From: Nectonema munidae
Lineage: Eukaryota; Nematomorpha; Nectonematoida; Nectonematidae
Direction: 5' to 3'
DNA length: 64,000 nucleotides
NCBI GenBank assembly: GCA_030549495.1
Contig: JAUIRK010000931.1
Span: 372,001-436,000, forward strand
In this document: in pieces, positions 22,518 to 34,704 of the stretch
Layout: each line of letters starts with the position of its first letter
Numbering within the stretch: position 1 is the stretch's first letter
Position numbers and translations under genes: made by a program
Notes under the pieces: generated by a model
Databases searched by the model: none
Told to the model about the DNA's origin: nothing
What the model saw: only the letters and a program-made list of their open reading frames with translations

Positions 22518-25441
22518 CCCTTTCAGGCATAATGGGACACTGGTGTCCCAAACAAAAAAATTAAAATGAAAAAAAAATGAGCAAGTTACTTACACGTTAA
22601 CTCAACTTTTTAGTAATATAACCTTTATTTCAATTTAATTATATCAAAATTTTGAATTTTTTTTCAAATTTTTCTCTCAAAATTGTTTATAAAGTGGGAA
22701 AAAATATGAACTATTAAGTGATACCATTAAATTTATACAACACGCTAAGTATTCGGTATTTTAATGAAAATTTTTTAAAACAAGTTTTTTCAAATGTATT
22801 CTTTATAGAATCATCAATTTTACCTGAAATTCTTTTTTAATTAGCTATTTTTTTAACTTTTTTGTTTGGGACTTCAGTGTCCCATTATGCCTTTGTGGAA
22901 CAATTATAAATGTCCATATAATAAGATACATAAATACAAATTTTTATAAGATGTGAATAGAGATTACATCCAAAGACACAAAAAATATCAGCAGTTTAAA
23001 AATTTTTAGCTGTCAAATGTGCTGATATATGTGTTTTCTATATTTTGTGTCTCTGTATTGAATCGAACATGCACAACTTGTTAGCAACACACATCACAGA
23101 TGTTAATGCAGAAGAGAATCTATCATTTATAGTAGACTAATTTTCGCAACTCTAAAAAAGGGAGTAGATAAAACTGAAGTGTTCATATTTTTAACTTCAT
23201 CACCAAGTTTTACTTTTTATCCTTCTTATGTCTCTGAAAAGTAAAATATACCATAATGGAAGAGAATTGACAATAAGTAAAAAAGATATAACTGAAATTA
23301 TGTACACTGAAAACTCAGAAGATGAATTTTTAAAGTTGGACAATGATGATATTCAAGCTCTGATATCTGGTGATGAAGCAGGATGTAGTTCAGTAAGAAT
23401 TTCCAATAATGACGCGTTTCTCCAAGATGAAGAAGTAGAGAAAAATCCTGAAATTGAATGAACTGCAATAATTCGAAATGCGTGTGCTCCATCTGTAGAA
23501 AATCCTATTGAATAAATTTTTGGATTCATTTTCACAACTGTTAGATTCTTCATATGACGAATTTTTTGTGTTCAAAAAAGTAACAAATTTTGATATATTA
23601 TTAAAAGATATAATTTTAGTAGAAATTTAAAGATATGCTGAGCAGAAAGGCCATGTTTTTTCAACCAATGAGCATGAAATTTCTGCTTTTATTGGGATGC
23701 ATCTTGTGTTTGGTTTTCATAGGCTTCCGACCATAAGAAACTATAAGTCTAAGAACAAAAGTTTAAATGTAAGCTATATTTCAAATATCATGACATAGTA
23801 AATTTACTGAAATCAAACTTTATTTTCATTTCAATAAACAATGATAAAATGGATGGTGATAGGGCTTATGAAGTGAAGTCGATTTTCACACATTATAATG
23901 CTGCTTTTGGAAAGATATTTTATCCAGAAAAAAATCAGTCAATTGAAAGAATGATAAAATTTAAAGGCAAATGTAGTATGAAACAGTATGATAAAGCAAA
24001 ACCTATTAAGTGGGGTTTCAAATGTTGGGTCAGAGCTGGTATTACAGGTTTCGTTTATCAAATAGAACCCTACGTTGGTAGAGAAAAAGACATCGAGCAT
24101 TCTTTAGGCGAAAATGTAATGCGGTTATCACAGAAAGTTTTGCACACGGGTTGTCATCTGTATTTCGACAGTTTTTTACTACTGTCAATCTTATGAAAAT
24201 GTTGCATGATAAAGGTATTATGGCGACTGGCATTATACGTGAAAATAGAAAACTACTCCCAAGCGATTTGAAAAAAGTTGAAGCTGACTGTCATCAAACA
24301 GCTGATCGTAAAATCAATGTTTGTAAATGGTTCGACCCTCGTGGAATCAAACTTATATATATATCAAACTTATGAAGCCAACAGGTATGAAGCTCTGAAA
24401 AAAAGAAAGCGTGGATAAGGAGATGGCTTTATTCAAACAATACCTACTATGATCTCAAATTACAATAGTTATACGGGAGGAGTAGACTTGTTCAATCAAT
24501 ACAAAAGCTATTACAATTATGAACATAGATCAACACATAAGTATTAACTAAGAACTTTTTTTGATTTGTTTGAAGCATCTCTCATAAATTCTTATTTGGT
24601 TTTCAAATAGTTAAATAGTGAATATAGTCAATCGATTATAAAATTTAAGCAAGTTATTGCTACGCGATTAATAAACAACTTTACATCCCGAAAGTACCCT
24701 TCTTCTTCCACCTCAAAAGAAAAAGATTTCCTTCATCTTCCTAATTTCAGTGAGAGAAGACAAAGATGTCAATTTTGTTGTAAAAATAAAAGAGAAAGAA
24801 CATTCATTTTTTGTGGAGCCTGTGAAAAGTTTCTCTGTGTATAAAAAGATAGAAACTGTTTTTTGAACTTTCATTTAGAATTATGATTTTATAAACTATA
24901 AAGAAGTTTTTTCAATAAAGTATTTTTATTTTTTCCTTATCAAGTTTTTTATTAGATCAAAAGTAAAACAAAGTTCCCAAATTTCATTTGATACTAAGAC
25001 TAAAAAATTTGTAGGGCTATTTAACAAGATAACTTGGTAAAAAATATCTCCTAGATAAAAAAAAGCGTAATGTTGCACTATCCGTGCATCGATAAACGTC
25101 TTTCCTATGAAATGAAGATAGTACCGTGCATTGATAAAAAGCCAATTGCATAGGAAAGACGTTTATCGATGCACGGATAGTGCAACATTACCAAAAAAAG
25201 TTTAAAAGTATCAACCATTAAAACTTTTAATCCATTTTCTAATAAATGAAATTTTTTTTGAAAATTTAAATTTTTTTTCCTTATATGTACAGTGGGACAC
25301 TGGTGTCCCATATCAATTTCCTGGGTCAATGACATTTAATTTCAAAAATGCTTCAGTTTTGTCTTAGTTATATTACAGGAACATTTTTTAAAAAGGTTTC
25401 ACATCATTTTCACTGCGTAACTTTTTCTGTGGCTGAAAGGG
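22518..25441 (+). mobile_element. Decayed piggyBac-like DNA transposon
   Basis: Terminal repeats begin CCCTTTCAGGC on the left and are mirrored by GGCTGAAAGGG on the right. Flanks are TTTA (22514) and TTAA (25442), the piggyBac target with one change. A near-perfect palindrome GGGACAC-TG-GTGTCCC lies near both ends, with a third, inverted copy at about 22,870-22,890. The transposase is broken into pieces. Acidic N-terminus 23,228-23,461. E-I-S-A-F-I-G-M region near 23,680. FKGK..KQYDKAKPIKWGFK core 23,849-24,130. YFDSF and FFTTVNL..KGIMATGIIREN 24,150-24,250. Y-x-GGVDLFNQ near 24,470. Cys-rich tail (CQFCC..C..C) near 24,770. The usual D-E before FKGR reads I-E-R here, so the first catalytic Asp seems lost. 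Not active. Confidence 0.88.
25068..25190. repeat. Perfect 42-bp foldback inserted in the piggyBac-like element
   Basis: Left arm 25068-25109 and right arm 25149-25190 are exact reverse complements, with a 39-bp loop. Arms begin TAATGTTGCACTATCC, so a TA target as in Tc1/mariner/pogo elements is plausible. The loop-side sequence (cattgat.aaaag..aattg.a..ggaaaga) recurs at 48,596-48,650 beside a pogo relic. Confidence 0.85.
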
Positions 25442-25771
25442 TTAAGGGGAAAACAAAAGAGAACTGAATGACCTCTAAAGGAAAAATATTTTCTATATTT
25501 TATTTAATATTATCTTCGTACTAGATATAGGGGTTAAACATAAATTATAATACATCATTATAATAAATAAAAATACAAAAGGAATAATTTCCCAAATAAT
25601 TCATAATAGTTAGCAAAAGTATGAACAAATCTCTTCCCTTAGTTATTCTTACTATTAGAGTAAAATCTGTTTTTCTTAATTAGAGCTCCAAATCTAAGAG
25701 AAAATATATAAGTATGTTTAATAAGAATTTGAATTTTTAATGAAAAACAATGAAATAAGCATGTTTTTTTA

Positions 25772-25894
25772 AGTTGTCGGTATCGCACCCAAGAGAATAA
25801 TCATCCATATCTGAACAGATAGTAGGGATAGTCAACATTGGGGTTCGAAGCCAGACGAGACCCTACGTTCCCACCATTAGGCCATCTGCAGACA
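25772..25894 (-). mobile_element. tRNA-derived SINE, copy 2
   Basis: On the - strand it starts GATGGCCTAATGGTGGGAACG (A-box-like). A degenerate B box follows (ggcttcgaaccc). Its 3' body ends gcgataccgacaactt with a short A tail. Same family as the copy at 46,631-46,766 and the fragment at 811-868. Confidence 0.65.
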
Positions 25895-27434
25895 TTTTGA
25901 TATAAATATATCGTCAACTGAGTATCATTTTTATAACGTATTTGAGAATCCTAGAGTAAAAATAATAATATTAGATTATATTCTAACATATTTCAACAAT
26001 AATTATTTTTAAAATTACCAGATTGGAGTTGGAAAAAAATAATATACTGACTCATATTTTCAGAAATTTTGCCTTTTTAATAACTAAATGTGATATAAAA
26101 TACTATTTTTATACAAAATTCAAAGGCATTTACAAATTTAGCAAGCTTTAATTTTGAATATAGAATATCATTTTTAATTTGGATTTAAATAGAGTTTAAA
26201 ATTTAAAAGAAATTCAAATTCTTAGTGACACTAAAATATCGCCAATAAAATAAATAGTCATTAAATAAGATATACTTATTAAAAATCAATCTTTAATAAG
26301 AGTGTAGAAAGTTCTTCATAAAATGTTTACTATTTTCGAATACCTTTTGAACCTAATAGCTCAATTGACCCTATAAAAATAATATAGATTTTTAGGGAGA
26401 CAATATCGACTATTTATTGAAGAGTGGCGGATCACTTACTTAATGAATCCATTGTCTCCTTTTTATCTATTTTTAGCTAAATTTCATTAAGGTTTTTCAA
26501 ATGCATTTTGTATATTTTTAGTTACCATTCTTTAATTCTTTTTATCAATTATTGTCTCTTCATATGCTTTTTGTACCACATCAGATTACATTACCAACCG
26601 AGATAACTTTCTTCGATTACACTTAAAAAACTAATCGTCACTAGAGTTCTTCTTCTTACTTCATCATTTTTAATTTTATTTTTAGAGTCACTCTGAACAT
26701 TATCATTAACTTCTTCATCTCAGACACACCAAGCTTTCTTTCCTTCTTTTTTTCATGGTAGATCATTTCGGTCCATTAGTAGATATACAAGAAGGATTGA
26801 AAATAATTTTAAAGTGTGAAATATAAAACCATAAAGTTTTATTGGTATTACTTTTCATCCAAATAATAATAAAAAAATAATATTTAAACATTGTTTAAAA
26901 ATTTAAAACACAATAATGGATTATATGACCATATAAACAAAATTTTTGGAGCTAAAAATATAAGATTTGAAAGATTTTTTTTCAATATATGTTATATCAG
27001 AAAAATTGTATTATATTAGATTGGCGACAAGTAAATTTAAAATTAAGTTTTGATTAACGAAATTTCCATTTATTTATAAATACATTTAAAGTTAAGAGCT
27101 TTATTATTTTTAATCTACCAAAACCTAAAGAGGTTGGAGACATTATATTTTTTTTCATTATAAACAATCACATATTTACTACTATATTTCAAGATTTTAA
27201 GGTATATTTCATTTGATAATTTTATATAATAATTTTCCTCCGTGTTGAGATAAGATAATAAAAATAAAGAAATAACTTTGTAAAAGTCTTTGCGTTTTTA
27301 AAAAAGGATGTAAAAATTTGTTTCTAATAGTCACAAGTTATAGTTGGTTATAACGAAGTATTGGAGTGTTAAACGTTACTTCATCAAATTTGACAAAAAA
27401 TAAAATTTTCTATATATCTAATATCGAGCCTAAT

Positions 27435-27630
27435 AGTTGTTAGGGTGTACCTCTTAGCTTAACAGTTAAAGATTGGGTTTCGAATCCCAAGGCTCCTCAC
27501 TCTTAAAAAGTAATTCACAAAAACTTTGATTAACCATCTTAAGCAAAATGGAGCATATACTCTTACGGGTGAAAGTGCTTTGATATCTCCAAACAACCAA
27601 CGACATATATTTGATTGATTGATTTACACA
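27435..27630 (+). mobile_element. Probable second tRNA-related SINE
   Basis: Contains TAGCTTAACAGTTAAAG (A-box-like) and GGGTTTCGAATCCC (B-box-like), an unrelated body, and a ttgattgattgat tail. Too short between boxes and without a closing acceptor stem for a tRNA gene. Confidence 0.45.
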
Positions 27631-28842
27631 GCTTAAAAGTTTTGAAAGTCGGCATAATGTTTCAATAATTGATTGAAAAAGAATTTGGATAAAACGGTAC
27701 CTTTGAAAAGCGACATCCTTCTAGATACGGTGAACAATTTTTTACTTGATACTGTATGCATTACCTGTCGTAAGCAATCCTTTGAGTTATAACTAACGAC
27801 CTCTTTTCATTATTGTTGAAGAAAAAAACCTGCATTTTAAGATCAAATTTTTTTTCCAATTCAGTACAAATTTCAAAAGGCCGTTTCTGTGTTTTTTAAA
27901 CCAACTTATTTTTTTTTAATTTCTTAAAATAATTGTTGAAACATGAAAAAAAATGTTAGAAATAATAAATGTTTGATGAACTTTTAAATCTTTTTGGAAA
28001 TAAAAATTTTATAAAAGTTTCATTTTTAAAATATGGAAATACTTTGATATGTTTGCTAAATTTTTTGATCTTTCTGGAAATAAAAAATTTTTTATTTATG
28101 ATATTTAGCATTCTTTAAGTTTTTTTCCACTTTTAAATGATAAATTTGACATGAATAAGGTAGCTCAAGTTTGAATCATTCCAAAAATATCAAAAGTAAT
28201 TTTAATTTAACTTAATTTTTACTACATTTAAATTATTTTTCTTACTTATTTGTACTTAGGTGTCACACATGTATGACGTGCATCAAAAAATGTCAAATTT
28301 TTAACACTTTTCCTTATCTAAGTGCATCTAAAAACCTATACACTTCTAGTGTTAGTAGCACTACCATTGCGTATTTAAATCAAGAAGATCTAATAAGACC
28401 ACTTATATCGATTTTTAAATAAATTGGTGTGAGGAAACTAAACTTGAATTCAAGCCCTTTGGTAGCAAGTCCATGACTTTAACCCTATTAGTGCTGGGGG
28501 CGTAAAACGCCCCCCCCCCTTCACTAAAAAATTAATTGTAGAAAATTGGCTGAATCATATCCCTTCAAATTTGGTGACTTTTCTTAAAATCGCTAGCTGC
28601 ATCTTTTGAAATCATTTTCATGGTAGTTGAATGACCTCTTCCTGTTCAAAACTGTCAATCAAAATCAAAAATTAAAATTTTTCAGCAAAATTTTGACATT
28701 ATCTGTACTTAACCTTATAACTTAGGATCTATATTATATAATACCCTGAAAATTTATAATTATATACAGTTTAGAACGCATAACACTTTATATATTTAAT
28801 TTTTTCAATAATCATGGCTACTTTTTAGAAAATGTCAATCAA

Positions 28843-30440
28843 AATTTTGATTGATCAAAAATATATCTAATAAAATATATCTTCAAATTTTACATAAAAT
28901 ATATGTTTTTATACTAAATCGGTAATGCTGTTTTCATTTCTGGACTCATTTTTTACATTTAGGATTTGAAAATACCTATAAGTAGTAATCAAATTTGCGG
29001 TTTACTTCTGAAAATTGTCTCCAAAAACATTCCTTCACATTTTACATAAAATATATGCGTTATACTAAATCGGCCATGCTGATTTCATTTCTGGACTCAT
29101 TTTTTACGTTTAGGATCTGAAAATACCTATAAGTGTTAATCAAATTTGCGGTTTACTTCTAAAAATTATCTCCAAAAACATTCATTCAAATTTTACAATA
29201 AAATATATGTTATACTAAATCAGCCAAGCTGGTTTAATTTCTGGACTCATTTTTTACGTTTAGGATGTGAAAATACCTATAAGTGTTAATCAAATTTGCG
29301 GATTACTTCTAAAAATTGTCTCCAAAAACATTCATTCAAATTTTACAATGAAGTATATGTTTTATACCAAATCAACCATGCTGTTTTCATTTTTCACATT
29401 TAGAGGTTTTAAAATATCAGTGAAAATTTGCGGTTTACTTCTAAAAGCTATCTCCAAAAATATTCTCTCAATTTTACATGAAATATTTGTTTTTATAACA
29501 AATCGATCATGATGTTTTCATTTTTGAACTCATTTTTTACATTTAGGATTTGAAAATACCTATAAGTATAAATCAAATTTACGGTTTACTTCTGAAAATT
29601 GTCTCCAAAAATATTCTCTTGAAATATATGTTTTTATAGCAAATCAATCATGCTGTTTTCATTTCTGAACTAATTTTTTACATTTAGGATGTATAAATAC
29701 CTATAAGTGTTAATCAAATTTGCGGTTTACTTCTAAAAATTGTCTACAAAAACATTCATTCAAATTTTACAATTAAATATATGTTTTTATACCAAATCAA
29801 CTATGCTAGTTTCATTTATGGACTCAATTTTTGCAGTTTGAATTTGAAAATACATATAAGTATCAATTAAATTTGCGTTTAGTTCTAAAATTTGTTTTTA
29901 TAGGAAATAGATCATGATGATTTCATTTCTGAACACAGTTTTCGCATTTAGAGGTTTTACTGCTAGTGTCAATCAAATTTGCAGTTTATGTCTGAAAACT
30001 ATATCCCAAAATATTCTCTCTAATTTTACATGAAATATATGTTTTTATACCAATTCGACCATGATAATTTTTATTTCTGAAATCATTTTTTGCATTTAGA
30101 GGTTTTAAATTTCTGAAAGTGTCAATCAAATTTTCGATTTACGTCTAATGTCTACAGAAATATTTTTGAAATTTAAATAAAATATCTGTTTTTATGCCAA
30201 ATGGAAGATGCTGATTTCATTTTTGGACTCAGGTTTGGCATTTATGGGTTTAAAATATCTGAAAGCTTGAATCAGATTTGCGGTTTACTTCTAGATACTG
30301 TCTTCAAAAAAATAAAATATCTATTTTATACCAAATCGACTATGCTTATTTTATTTCTGTAATGGATTTTGGATAATACGGTTAAAAAATATCTCGAAGT
30401 GGCAATTGAATTAGTAATGTATGCCTGAAAATCAGTTCTG
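28843..30440 (+). repeat. Tandem array A, about 150-bp unit, about 10 degenerate copies
   Basis: The marker tggactcattttttac..tttagga recurs at about 28,941, 29,092, 29,242, then with deletions at about 29,391, 29,525, 29,665, 29,817, 29,929, 30,076 and 30,221. Early spacings are 150-151 bp. Copies become shorter and more divergent to the right. Confidence 0.85.
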
Positions 30441-31439
30441 TAAAAAAATTAAAAAAAATGGCTACATATTAGGTATATAGTAAAAATATACTTTTTTTTT
30501 TGTATATTTTGGCTTATAATACTTTCTACAATCATCTTGAGTATGAAATATTTATTAAAAAAAATAAAACGTATTATAAAATCTTTTGAAAATTTGTATG
30601 AGAGAAGGAACCAAGTTGAAAACTAATTGAAAAGAGAACATGTGATCAAAACAAATAATTAAAAAAAAAAATGTATCTTTACTAAATGGAAGATCTACCA
30701 TGTTCTAATGAACTAGGAAGTGGTTTAATTATATACTTCAAAAAAGATTTTGACTGTGAAAAAGAAGTTCCTCTTTTACAAATGAAAAATATTTAATTCT
30801 ATAGCTTATCATATAGGATTACAGTTAACATTTAGCTAAGATGGGTAGGAAATCTAAAAATTTAGAATAGGTCAGATTTATCAAAAATGGCACAGATGCC
30901 AATATGTGAGAATTTAGTCACTATCAAGATATTTTTAATTTAAATTGAATTTGTCCATCTTTTTCCTTTTGTGTCAAAGAAGTAATTTTTTAGATGAAGA
31001 ACGTTGACAACTTTTTGTAATTTAACAATCAACATCACGAATGATTCATCAGAAAAAAACCTTTGAAATGAGATTGGTTGACAAATATTCAGGCCTGAGA
31101 GGAAAAAAGGAATTATATCCTTATAAAAAAATTTTCGAACACACATTGAAGAATATAAATTTCTAATGAAAAAAGAGCTACCAAGAAAGGATCATCATAG
31201 AATGAATACCAAAATTACATACTGTAAATTATAATGACGTAGAGACTACGAGCCGATAATGAATTTGTAGCCAAAAAGATGGAGATCCTATCGAGTTACA
31301 TAAGTTACTGTAGAATGAAATATTTTGAGTGAATTAAACACCTAAAGTTGGTTTATTAAATAAATTAAGAAAATAATTACCAGAGAAAACTGCAAGTAGA
31401 AGTTATTTTTATGTTTATATATTTGACATTGATTTACAG

Positions 31440-32760
31440 GTTTAATCGATTTTTTGACAGGTTTTATTGATTTCATAAAAAATGAACATCACCATTAAAT
31501 TCTGCATACTTGAAATGTATAAAAAAAAAACTTTAAAAGAATTAAAATTTTAATTTTGACATGGGCTGTCATATTTAAATTATTTTGTCAGGTTTGACTA
31601 TATTTATAAAAAAAAAAGGAATATAACCAGTAAACACAGCCTACTTGAAAATGGGTATATGTGTGTAAAATGCCATGCACGGTAAACTTCATCACCTCCC
31701 TATACTTTCTATTAAACGTAATTCTCTAATTCAAAAAACCGTGCCTGATCCTTTCTTTTTGGGATAAATCAATTTTTTGACAGTTTTGATTGATTTTTAT
31801 AAAAAAAATGAATATCACCACTGAATTACGCATGCTTAAAAATGGGTATATATGTGTAAAAAACTTTATATTATTACTTAGATAAAAAGTTTCTTTTTAA
31901 GATGAGCTGTCATATATAAATCAATGCTTTGATAACTTTAATTGATTTTTATAAAAAAAAATTGAATATCACCGCTGAATTCAGCCTGCTTGAAAATGGG
32001 TGTGTATGTGTAAAAACCATTATATAATTATTTAGATAAAAAGTTTTTTTTTGAGATGAGGTGTCATATGTAAATCACTTTTTTGACAGGTTTGAATGAT
32101 TTTCATAAAAATGAATATCACCACTGAATTCAGCATATTTGAAAATGGGTATAGATTTGTAAAAAACTTTATATACTTATCTAGATAAAAAGTTCCTTTT
32201 TGAGATGAGCTGTCACTTTTAGACCAATTTTTTGACAGGTTTGATTGATTTTCATAAAAAATGAATATCACCACTGAATTCAGCATATTTGAAAATGGGT
32301 ATACATGTGCAAAAAACTTTATATACTAATTTAGATAAAAAGTTCCTTTTTGAGATGAGCTGTCACATTTAGATCAATTTTTTGACAGGTTTGATTGATT
32401 TTCATAAAAAATGAATATCACCACTGAATTCAGCATATTTGAAAATGGGTATAAATGTGTAAAAAACTTTATAAACTTATTTAGATAAAAAGTTCCTTTT
32501 TGAGATGAGCTGTCACATTTAGATCAATTTTTTGACAGGTTTGATTGATTTTCATAAAAAATGAATATCACCACTGAATTCAGCATATTTGAAAATGGGT
32601 ATACATGTGTAAAAAACTTTATATACTTATTTAGATAAAAAGTTCCTTTTTGAGATGAGTTGTCACATTTAGATCAATTTTTTGACAGGTTTGATTGATT
32701 TTGATAAAAAATGGACATCACCACTGAATTCAGCATAGTTGAAATATATATGCGACATCA
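31440..32760 (+). repeat. Tandem array B, exact 150-bp unit, about 9 copies
   Basis: The marker gacaggttt recurs at 32,085, 32,234, 32,384, 32,534 and 32,684 (spacing 149-150 bp), with more divergent copies from 31,456. Each of the right-hand units includes accactgaattcagcat and ttttgagatgag. The last four units are nearly identical. Sequence unrelated to array A. Confidence 0.9.
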
Positions 32761-32872
32761 AAAATATTTATAAAAATTTATTAATCTCTGAGAAAAATAG
32801 GGAGGGCACTTTACGCCCCCCCCCCCCCCAGCACTTGAGCGGACAAATTTTGCCCAGCACTAATAGGGTTAA

Positions 32873-33374
32873 CGGATCTACCCACGTTCCCAGTATTGGA
32901 TACTTTTAATTATATAATTTATTGTCACTTAAATAATTATTATCTTTTTTTTAATTTTTGCTTCCAGATATATTTTTTGTTTTATTATCCAACTAAATAA
33001 TGTTCTTATTTTTTATTTTAATAGCCGGAGGTTATAAATTTCACAAAAAAATTATTATAAAATGGCATCAAGCAAAGATATGACGGCTATAACTTAAAAA
33101 CTATTGGGAAAAAACAAAGCTCATTACTTTTAAATAATAACTTTATTTTTTTTTCACTGTTTTTAGAAACAATGCAATTTCTTTTAATCCTTTATCGAAT
33201 TATTGTAAGTAAAATATTGTAAAAAGGCTACCTCTTAGTGATAACTATCCTTCCCAACGTCCACTTCCCCTCTCCATCACAAAACATTTAAAATTTATAT
33301 GCCCTCTCCATTTTTGGGACGTCAAATATATATGACCCCTTATTTTTCTAACTTTATCTTTTACTTTTATTGAT
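32873..33374. other. AT-rich spacer
   Basis: Between the satellite-bearing element and the pogo relic. No coding sequence recognised. It may contain the eroded left end of the pogo element, but no terminal repeat was found. Confidence 0.35.
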
Positions 33375-34704
33375 ATGATCAAATATAGTGAAAAAACTTG
33401 TTTTTTTCAGAATATAAAAACCAAACCACGAATTCATTTAAACCTTAAGCAAAAGGTAGAAGTTTTGGAAAAATATGAAAATAAACAAACTCGTTGTTCC
33501 ATTGCATCTTTTTACGGAGTTGGTAAAACTCAGATTCAAAATGTAAACAAAAAACAAAGATAAAATGAATATATCCGACTTCAGAGCGTCCAACGGCTGT
33601 TTACAGAGTTTCCAACATATTATCAATTGTTCATACTTACATGGTGAGTCTTCATCAGTTGATCCAGTTGTTGTTGAGCGCTGGAAGGAAGAACTCGTCT
33701 TTGTTAAGATTATTAGTTAAAGAATATTTTCAACGCTGACGAAACACCCCTTTTTACAAAGTTTTGCCTTCAAGATCCTTGGTTTTAAAAAACGAAAATT
33801 GTTAAATGTCAAAGCTCAGGATTACTGTATTATTGGCTTTCAGTGCTACAGGGGAAAATTTTTACCGATTGTTATCGGAAAATATCAAAAGCTAAGATGC
33901 TTCAAAAACAAGTCTGCCAAATTCTTAGCTGTCAACATAAAATCATGGATGACATCAACTATTTTTTCTACATGGCTTAAATCTGTCAACAACAAAATGA
34001 TTAAAGAAAAAAGATCAGTTCTTTCATAGTATAATCAAAAATTTCAAATTTTTTTATAGAGTCAAGTTACTAAAGCACATTATTTCACGAGTAGATGAAA
34101 TCGAAATGGCAACAGATGTTACGAATAAAATCGATTTATTTGATGCCTGTCAATGGGTTTCTCAAGCTTGGAACGAGGTTGAAGTTTTGACAATAAAAAA
34201 TTGCTTCAAGAGTTGTGGATTTAATTTTTCAAATTTGTCATCTTCTCCTCAAATATCCACAATACTACCAAGAGAATGCTCAGTTTTGTTGGAGAAAATA
34301 TCATGGAAGGATTATATAAATTGTGATGAAAATATTCAAACATCTATCGAGGAAGAACTATATGGTGAAGAGAGTATTGAAATGACTTGTATTGATGAGA
34401 AGGAAACTACGCAAAAAGTAGGAAGAATAACCACAAGCCAAGTATTTGAAAGCCTTAGAAATTTGAAGAACTTTTCTTTTCAAATTGATTCTGAAGAGCT
34501 TCTGAAACTTTCCAAGAAGGCAACTAAATTTGTTGAAGAGCATAAATTTTCCCAGGTGAAACAACTCGATATAAAAATTTTTTTTATTAATAAGAATCAT
34601 GAATAAATAGATCACGCTTATTTTCAATTTAAAAAACGACCACTTCTTAGATGCGACTTTAAAAAGGAAGATTTTAGCTCGGTCGCATCTTTCAGGTTTT
34701 ACTG
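33375..34704 (+). mobile_element. Pogo/Tigger-type DNA transposon relic
   Basis: The first 63 codons hold a CENP-B-type helix-turn-helix (LNLKQKVEVLEKYE..SIASFYGVGKTQI). Near 33,730 another frame gives IFNADETPLF, the first catalytic Asp region of pogo transposases. From about 34,106 to 34,606 a frame holds the C-terminal end (KIDLFDACQWVSQAWNEV..TIKNCFKSCGF), typical of Tigger proteins. The right terminal repeat ends ...ctttcaggttttactg before TA at 34,705, i.e. CAGTAAAACCTGAAAG inverted. Stops and frame changes separate the pieces. The middle of the DDE domain is largely missing. Confidence 0.82.

Larger units (their letters stand above)
25442..28482. other. AT-rich region without genes
   Basis: Very AT-rich. 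Holds a SINE copy at 25,772-25,894 and a second, different tRNA-like SINE near 27,440-27,630. No coding sequence or other structure recognised. Confidence 0.45.
28483..32868. mobile_element. 4.4-kb TTAA-flanked non-autonomous element carrying two satellite arrays
   Basis: Perfect 16-bp terminal inverted repeats CCCTATTAGTGCTGGG are flanked by TTAA at 28479-28482 and 32869-32872, the signature of piggyBac-type insertion. Just inside the left end is a hairpin GGGGGCG-taaaa-CGCCCCC. Inside the right end a second CAGCAC next to a C-run mirrors it. No transposase frame is visible. The interior is mostly tandem repeats: array A (about 28,843-30,440) and array B (about 31,440-32,760). It must rely on a transposase made elsewhere. 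Confidence 0.85.

Noticed and set aside
27435-27510. Genuine tRNA gene
   Set aside because: Box-like motifs exist, but the spacing is too short and no acceptor stem closes; a SINE head is more likely.
28843-32760. CRISPR array
   Set aside because: Repeats are contiguous 150-bp tandem units with no unique spacers, in an animal genome.
33230-33260. Left terminal repeat of the first pogo relic
   Set aside because: Only a vague resemblance (ctacctctta); it does not mirror the clear right end CAGTAAAACCTGAAAG.
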